In this document: piece by piece, positions 57,436 to 64,000 of the stretch
Numbering within the stretch: the first letter of the stretch is position 1
How the letters are laid out: the number at the start of each line of letters is the position of its first letter
DNA from: Manduca sexta
Taxonomy: Eukaryota; Arthropoda; Insecta; Lepidoptera; Sphingidae
Direction: 5' to 3'
Assembly: GCF_014839805.1 (NCBI RefSeq)
Contig: NC_051121.1
Span: 479,116 to 543,115 of the forward strand
DNA: 64,000 nt
Program-made: the position numbers and the translations under genes
The notes under the pieces: generated by a model
Seen by the model: only the letters and a program-made list of their open reading frames with translations
The model's database searches: none
Told to the model about the DNA's origin: nothing

Positions 57436-57776
57436 ATGGTAGAACAATATACCAATAATAAAACAAAAATATTATTCGTAATCTACATAACAGTTAATAT
57501 TAATTACTTAATCGATAAAATCGTGATTGTACGAACAAAAATGCAATCACAATTTAAAATATTAATGGAAAGTTAATCTGGAATATGTTAAACCTATGTA
57601 CATTTCTGTGTAATCAGCTCATTATTTCTACGCGCCAAACAAATACACATATAATTGAGCTCATTGTTTTTGATCAATTAATTTTTGGTTGTGATTGTGA
57701 TTTGATCATTATTGTTTTCATTTGCTTGATTACAAAACCATTAATATCTGAAGGGGTAAGCAAAAGCGCCTTCTAG

Positions 57777-57995
57777 GCACCCACTTTTAGCCTATGCGTT
57801 CCGTCTCATGATATGATAGAGGGCAAGTCTATCACCGTATCGGAATAGTCAAGTCCAACCACACATCACTAAATCCTGAAGGCTTTTCGTCCATGCGTTC
57901 CATCCATGATGTGATAGGGGCGACCGCATCGCTGTATCGGAGCATACAAGACTCTGGACTGATACAGAGTTAGAACCGGCGACCTAAGAGCCACC
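57777..57995 (-). repeat. Two partial SINE-B copies, copy 2
   Basis: Counterpart of 26965-27185, with small deletions. Confidence 0.65.
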
Positions 57996-58099
57996 ACCGA
58001 GCAAGGCCACCGAGGTACTTTGCTTGATTATAGAAGGCGTTTAATTCTATTAAAATCATTCTTATTATGCGAAGTAATGTATCACCTTTTTTTATACGC

Positions 58100-58360
58100 A
58101 TGACATAGTGACCCCACTGTATCTGATGGTAAGTGAAGTACGGACGAATTGAATGTCGACTGATGAGAAATGATATAGAGAACGATACCCCTCGACAGTT
58201 GACACATTTATGCCGGCTTGTTGAACCGGATATACACAGGCTTATCATGGAATGCGACACACGTACGTGAGACACTATGGCGGGTTTTAACACCTTTTCA
58301 TGGTGGTTGCTATCCCGGCAGATTAAAATATATCCTACTACCAACAAAACGTGCGATCAT
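58100..58360 (-). repeat. Repeat X copy, copy 2
   Basis: Counterpart of 27290-27560. Local divergence is higher than average here (several substitutions and indels). Confidence 0.7.
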
Positions 58361-59016
58361 AGCTTCCGCTAGTCCACAGCTACAATTTGTTGATGTTTGC
58401 TTCTTTTATTATTAACAGAATTCGTCATGAGGCTGGTCGATTTAGCTTGTATTCTGAAATATATTAAATTCCTCCTTACCGAATTTCGACCACGGCGGCC
58501 AATCTCAACGGAGATCAGCCAGGTACGCAGGATATATTGTAGTGCAAAAGTGTGTGCGCAATTCACACGTGCACTCTCTGTTCCTTCAATCTCACTGAGT
58601 AATTTCACTACGCCCGCAAAATATGGCCAGTATTTTAGAAGTATAGATCATTATCATTAGCTCGTTGTAGTCCACTACTGGATATAGTTTAGATGCTGAT
58701 CATGTATTGATATTCTAATGTGTTTCTTATTTTTGTTAAAGGAGCTTCATAATCGCTCTACTTACATTTTGTTGATACCAAGTTTATCTTCCTATTTTTA
58801 TACATCCAGAGGGGATTTGTTGATTCCAAGTAAAAATATATCATCTGATGCCAGCCATTCACGCTTCAACAAATCGTTAAACTTGAGATGTTTTCAAATC
58901 GTATCGAAAAATTGGAAAAGTTGTCGATTGAAATTCGTTATTTTTGTTAAAATTCTCGTGACTATCTCTGCTATTTTTATTATGTCCAATAAAATAAATT
59001 TTTTTTTAGAAAAATA

Positions 59017-59315
59017 TAATAATATTAGCCCTATTGCTGGGCTCGGACCTCCTCTACAATTGAGAGGGAATAGACTTTAGTCCACCACGCTGGTCTATTG
59101 TGGATTGGTAGACTTTACACACCTTCAAAATTCATAAAAAGAACTTTCAGGTATGCAGATTTCCTCACGATTTTTTCCTTAACTGTTCAAGCAAGCGACA
59201 AGTCAAAAAGAATACACACACAGTTTTAAAAAAATCTGAGGTGGATGCCCTTGGGTTTTGAACCTGCAGAAATTCGTCTCGGTAATTTTTTGTATTCCAA
59301 AATAGGCTATCGCTG
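59017..59315 (-). repeat. SINE-A copy, reversed, copy 2
   Basis: Counterpart of 28207-28505. Confidence 0.8.
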
Positions 59316-59681
59316 CTTAAAAAATATGTTATTGGAATCGAAATGATGTTTCTACTTCCTGGAATGCCTGGCTTACATACATTCTAAATATTAGGTGCAT
59401 ATTTAATGCAAAGTATACCTTATACAAATAACAGATGGCACTGTCACAATTTGTATAATTCTTGCTGGTTATCGGCTTTTGAAAGTTAAAGGATATCCCG
59501 AGGGAAATTTTAATTTATACGAATCTCGTGATAGTTTCTGGCGAAGTTAGTCCGTCACAAACTATTCAGGCAAATTTGCTAACGATATGTTACTTAGTTT
59601 ACAGAGTTCCCAACTACTGAATTTGGGATTTATAATTTTATTAAAATCATAAATGTTGTCGTGGCTTCTAGAATTAGCAGA

Positions 59682-59896
59682 GGCAGAGAATGTCATTTTT
59701 ATGTTTTTATGGATGTGAGTTATTATTCTTTATCCAGTATTCCTATAATAGCCTACCTTGGTAGCGTAGTCTTACTGCGGTGCGACTGGTGGCAGAGAAT
59801 ACCATAATATTTTTTATAGATGTGTGTTATTATTTTTTACTCAGGATTCCTATAATAGACTAGCTCAGTAGCTTAATTGTATTACGGTGTGACTGG
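59682..59896 (+). repeat. Two diverged 109-bp tandem units
   Basis: ggcagagaat starts at 59682 and again at 59791. Each unit contains a 'tattcctataatag' / 'gattcctataatag' block and ends 'tg(c/t)gactggt'. The units are well diverged. The copy 1 gap begins inside the end of the first unit. Confidence 0.8.
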
Positions 59897-60914
59897 TCTC
59901 TGCTCTTAATCTCCATCTAACTTTATCACAATACTTTTAGCATTATAGGTGTTATATTTTAATTATATTAATAACACCTAAATGCATTTAAATTGTTCAT
60001 TTTTGGTTAATTAAAAATACTTAATATTTTCACTTAATTTGTATTTAACGGTTGAACACCGCAAAATTCCCGTCAAAATTGATTTAGTGGTTGTTCAGTG
60101 AAATTCGGACAAACGCAGTAATATAATTAATATATTGTTTTTAAATGGGTTAACGTTTTATTGTTGACTTTAGATATAATAGACAAAACATAATTAAATA
60201 ATAAATCAAATATACATATTTTTTATAGCTTCCATGTATTATGGAAGATAATTTGATTCATATATAATTTTAATTCTATTATTTATTATGTGGGAAATAA
60301 AAAAGAGAACATTAATGTCAAATAATCAATAACTTACGTTCAAATTCTTACTTAAAAACAACCAGCACGAGCCAGCAACAGCAATAGTTGTAATTGTTGA
60401 AAAAGAAGAATTTGTACCGCTTTGTACAGGTAACAAAAGAAACCCATTTGGAACAAATGCGAACGGAACAGAGTTCAATGTTGCCAGCTGAAGTTTGTGC
60501 GCTATTTTGTTTTTTTTGTTGGCTGTGACGTATTATCGAAAGATTGATTTTGCAACAATAATGCTGTAATCTGAAATGTCTTACTAATAGATAATGCATT
60601 AAACAAAACTTTTTAAATGGATTTCAGGTTTTGGGTATAACGTGACCAGGCATTTTTGTCACATCTTTTTTGGGGGCATGCTAATTCTTGAAAGTTGTAC
60701 GTCCATAATTTTTGTAAACCGAACCCATTTCATTTCCTGTACTTTAAATGGCAATTTTCGATCGATATTTTAGACCTTTCCTTTGTGGACTCCCGCGTGC
60801 CCCACAAAGAAGCCTAGATAATGTCTGAGTGGCTGAACAAATGTGAAATTATTAAATAACAGTTATACCGAATATAAATAATAGAAGTATTAAATTTCGT
60901 AAACAGCAATACCT
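59781..60914 (+). other. Sequence missing from copy 1 (gap fill)
   Basis: 1134 bp corresponding to the 500-N gap in copy 1. AT-rich; contains an inverted pair taggtgttat / ataacaccta (about 59945-59983) and an 83-codon minus ORF (60348-60599) with no recognisable motif. No transposon structure recognised. Confidence 0.7.
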
Positions 60915-61908
60915 GTAAGTTTACGTCTTTATCTTCAATAGTGTAGGCAGAGACGTAACTGCACGCACGCCGAATTATCCGTCTCATAAAGTAGAAAGCG
61001 AGACAATCATATTTCATTGGGCTTAAACACCAATCGGCCGATTTCACAAGCAATATCTAATATACTTATAGAAATAAATATAAAACACCTAACAAATACC
61101 CCCATAAACCATTTTAACAAAACTAAACACAAAACCCATTTGCCAACAAAACAGTACTAAGACAAATGAAGATACTTTCAGCAAACAAAACTCAGTGTTG
61201 CAAGCGTAAAGGAAATTGATTTCACTCGAGTCGCACGGCCCGCCGGCCAGCAACGTGTCCAATGTGCATTTGTTATGTGGAAATTTCCATTTTATGTGCT
61301 GGCAATGATTTATAATGTCAGCCAATGACGCCCGAGGAAACTGCATGGACAATACTCGAGGAAGTTTGAATTTCGAACAATTTATTTATTATTATTTATT
61401 ATGTAGATGTATGAAATTATTTTGGTCTAGGCTTTTCGTGCTTAGTTATACAAACATGTTTCGTTTTCTGTAATGGTGGAATGACCACACGGGATTTGAT
61501 GAATCAGCATCTGACGATAGGACATTGTTGATCTACGACGGGCATAGGCGTCAGATTATCACTAGAATTTTCAAAATTATTTTGTATGTACAAATTATCC
61601 CGCTAATGCTCTCATGGTAAATTATACAATGCAAATTTCGTTTCTCGAAAATTCGTATACATTATTTTTACAGAAAGTTCACACAATTTTTTTCGTTGTT
61701 AGACCCGAGCTGGGTAACCGAACCTCGAACCTCTTACGATACACAATGCAGGTACATACGGTGAAATCTTACCAGTGGCGAAACGTGAAATTTTCCCCGA
61801 CAACATATACATACTAATATGCATAAATGTGGTTTGCAAAACGTTCTGATGATCATGAGATTCGACAGAAATCTTACATAAAGGGAAACAGAAATCGGCT
61901 TATATGTA

Positions 61909-62083
61909 TGTGGGATTTGTTCCAAAATAAAATTTCGCTTTTTAAGTTAATTGCATTTCTTTATATATTTTTTGACGTCTTCAGTTTTCCAACACTCATC
62001 TGTCATTCACACTTCTCTTCTTTTTTCTCGCTCACACACTTTACATTTCATTCCAAGCATCACACTAACGTTCCATTCCCACA
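61909..62083 (-). repeat. Solo LTR, copy 2
   Basis: Counterpart of 30467-30647, 175 bp because of a 6-bp deletion in the T-rich stretch at about 61966-61972. Same imperfect flanks. Confidence 0.9.
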
Positions 62084-62634
62084 TGTTACCTTCACCACTG
62101 AATCCTACCACTAGAAACTGATTGCAATACACTAACACCAACCCCAAGATTTATCCGTCAATACACGTGGTCTCCATAAATCCAAAAGCGGTAAAGGGGA
62201 ATACACATTGACCGAACCCATAAATCCCGAGACCACATAAAGCGAGTTCACCTTCATTATTTATGATGAAATACGTTCATTTTTCCGTGTGCTGTTACCG
62301 GAGATCAATTTGGTGTCACCTCTTATCGGGTGCGAGTGGCCACTCGACGCATTATTCTTGCATGTGTACGGGGCTTTATAAAGAAAAATAGAAGTGATGA
62401 AAGTGTTATTGAGTTGATAGTTTCGAAGTTATGTAAAAATAAACAATATTTTAGGGACTTTTAATTGGTTGTTAGATCAAATGCCTAATAAAGGATGTTG
62501 TTGAATGCATTTCAAGGAGATCTTACTCTAAAGTACCTCTGGTGACAACGAATATTAATTTATAATTTTAGTTGACGTAAAAAATGTGCCAAATATTTTT
62601 TTTGCCATAAAAACATTTTTTTAAACATTTTAAT

Positions 62635-62822
62635 CTATACTAATATACAAAGGTAAAAAAAAATGTTTGAACGCGTTAATCTAAAGATTTTGATATATTT
62701 TTCACTGTTAGGAAGCTACATTACTTATGAGTGCTATAGGTTACTTTTTATCGCAGAAAATAGAGAAGCGGAACTTTTATTCCGGAAAAACGTTTTCAAG
62801 TGGACTGAACCGCGAGCTAGTC
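62635..62822 (+). repeat. HLR repeat copy, copy 2
   Basis: Counterpart of 31192-31383. The 3' end here reads 'ggactgaaccgcgagctagt', closer to a Helitron-like CTAG end than the copy 1 version. Confidence 0.6.
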
Positions 62823-63892
62823 AATGCATACAATAGTAAAATATTAAAGTGTCAAAAACATCAGTAAATTACCATACGTAAAAACAAAAGCCCATAATCC
62901 AATTTACGTGCACGACAAAATGCCAGTTCAAAAGCCATCATTAAAACTGAAAGGGGTGAAAATTCCAAAGGGGTAGACGCAATAATGGTGTAATAGCGAG
63001 GAACATCAAGCCCACTACAGGATATTGTGGTACGTGACACTTGAGCAGTAGGGTGGCATTTATTGGAGTAAACGAAAACAGTCACAGGGATAATTTGTTT
63101 ACACCTGTAATGCGCTTGAGAGGCTTTTGAGGAGTGAGGAATGAGAAGGGGTGGTGATCTAGTGCAGTAGTTAAGGCTTACTGGACCGCGACCCACGTCT
63201 GAAAAGGTAAACTCTGGAGCTTAATCTTTTCTTGAATAAAATTCTAATGCGTTTTTCTCTGGGATGATAAATAATGTTCTATGATGGTGATGATGAATAA
63301 TGGGAGCATAGTCTACTCATGTGTCAAAAATCATCTAAATCCGTTTAGTGGTTTTTGCGTTTACTTCTAACAAATATTTATAGATCTAAATATCTTCATA
63401 AACTCCCGGATTTGTAAGATTAGTAATTTTATCCGTTTGAAGAACGAACTGACGATTAATTCCAAATTGATGCTAACTTCTCAAGTCTTTACCTGAATTA
63501 TTCATGTGTTGCGAATTGCTTTGACTGAACAGTTTAGGTTTACTTTTGAGCTAATATTGGAACAGTCGTATGTAGTTTTGCTTTAATGTCTCTTCAATAT
63601 TTAAGATGCAATACTTTGAAATCAAGATTTGTTTGGTTAATAAATTATGTTAGCTCTTTAATTAAAAGAAGGATATTTCTTAGAAATTATTTGTACCTAA
63701 TATGGCGAAGGTTCGCTACCTTCTTGGGACAAAAATAAGCGATTATTTATTACTTTTGTCCATCTTTTCAGATATAAAACTAGCAACATTTAGGAATAGA
63801 AGCATCAAAAAAGACATTTTAACTAATTCAGTTCGAACCTTGTTGAACTGTGCAGCGTAAATTTTCAATTAAAGGTCATCATACAAGTCTTT

Positions 63893-64000
63893 GGGGCCGT
63901 CCAAGTATTACGTAACGCAATTTAGGTGGAAGGGTGGCTCTTGTAAAACGTTACGATGCGTTACAGGAGCAGGAGGAGGGTATCATACAAAGCGTTATGT
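63893..64000. mobile_element. Terminal-inverted-repeat MITE, cut by window edge
   Basis: Left 108 bp of the element seen complete at 32460-32750. Confidence 0.7.

Larger units (their letters stand above)
49119..64000 (+). repeat. Long duplicated segment, copy 2
   Basis: Starts at the first base after the gap and matches copy 1 from 17772 to the window end. Carries the same SINEs, Helitron-like, HLR, X, Y, FB-R and solo-LTR elements at corresponding places, and in addition the 1134 bp hidden by the gap in copy 1. Lacks the 579-bp LINE insertion. Confidence 0.95.

Overview
The window looks like repeat-rich, AT-rich insect nuclear DNA, almost certainly from a moth or butterfly. The grounds are tRNA-derived SINEs, non-LTR retrotransposon tails, Helitron-like ends ('gcgggcgaagc...gctagt'), a DD37D mariner and other dispersed families of the kind I associate with Lepidoptera. 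No operon, CRISPR, rRNA or bacterial feature is present. I found no convincing host protein-coding gene. The only protein-like coding stretches belong to mobile elements: a gag-protease ORF in an LTR retrotransposon (15421-17217), a frameshifted mariner transposase (37194-38232) and scraps of LINE ORF2. The window could be intergenic or lie inside a long intron; sequence alone cannot tell.

Layout. 1-15 kb: old dispersed repeats (SINEs, LINE ends, a foldback element at 313-560, a Helitron-like element at 4586-4949) and a 5'-truncated LINE at 10656-11284 bracketed by a perfect 33-bp direct repeat. 15076-17674: a young LTR element with 181-bp LTRs identical by eye, a tRNA-Pro primer binding site, gag plus protease, and no reverse transcriptase core or integrase. 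17772-32569: copy 1 of a long duplicated segment, broken by a 500-N gap at 28972-29471. 32570-48618: single-copy spacer carrying a 279-bp palindrome (35297-35575), a 307-bp foldback retroposon with a 16-bp target duplication (36144-36450), a maT-type mariner (37056-38352) and a full-length SINE (47743-48060). 48619-49118: second 500-N gap. 49119-64000: copy 2, in the same orientation as copy 1 and still running at the window edge.

The dominant signal is the duplication. About 14.8 kb of copy 1 reappears 31 kb downstream, differing by scattered substitutions, many small indels and clean transposon presence/absence differences with target-site duplications. Copy 2 starts exactly at a scaffold gap and both gaps are exactly 500 N. 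The simplest reading is that copy 2 is the alternative haplotype placed in the same scaffold, not a real tandem duplication; the window cannot prove it. Either way the pair works as an internal comparison. It dates insertions, shows that most open reading frames here are not conserved (indels break them), and shows that the gap in copy 1 hides about 1.13 kb, not 500 bp.

Naming used below: SINE-A (A box tagcctagttgg, B box ggttcaaatcc, (att)n tail); SINE-B (B box ggttcgaatcc, body with 'cacatcatgggacg'); repeats X and Y (dispersed, unclassified); FB-P and FB-R (two foldback families); HLR (dispersed repeat starting 'tctatacta..ata' and containing 'tttgaacgcg'). Boundaries of old repeats are approximate.
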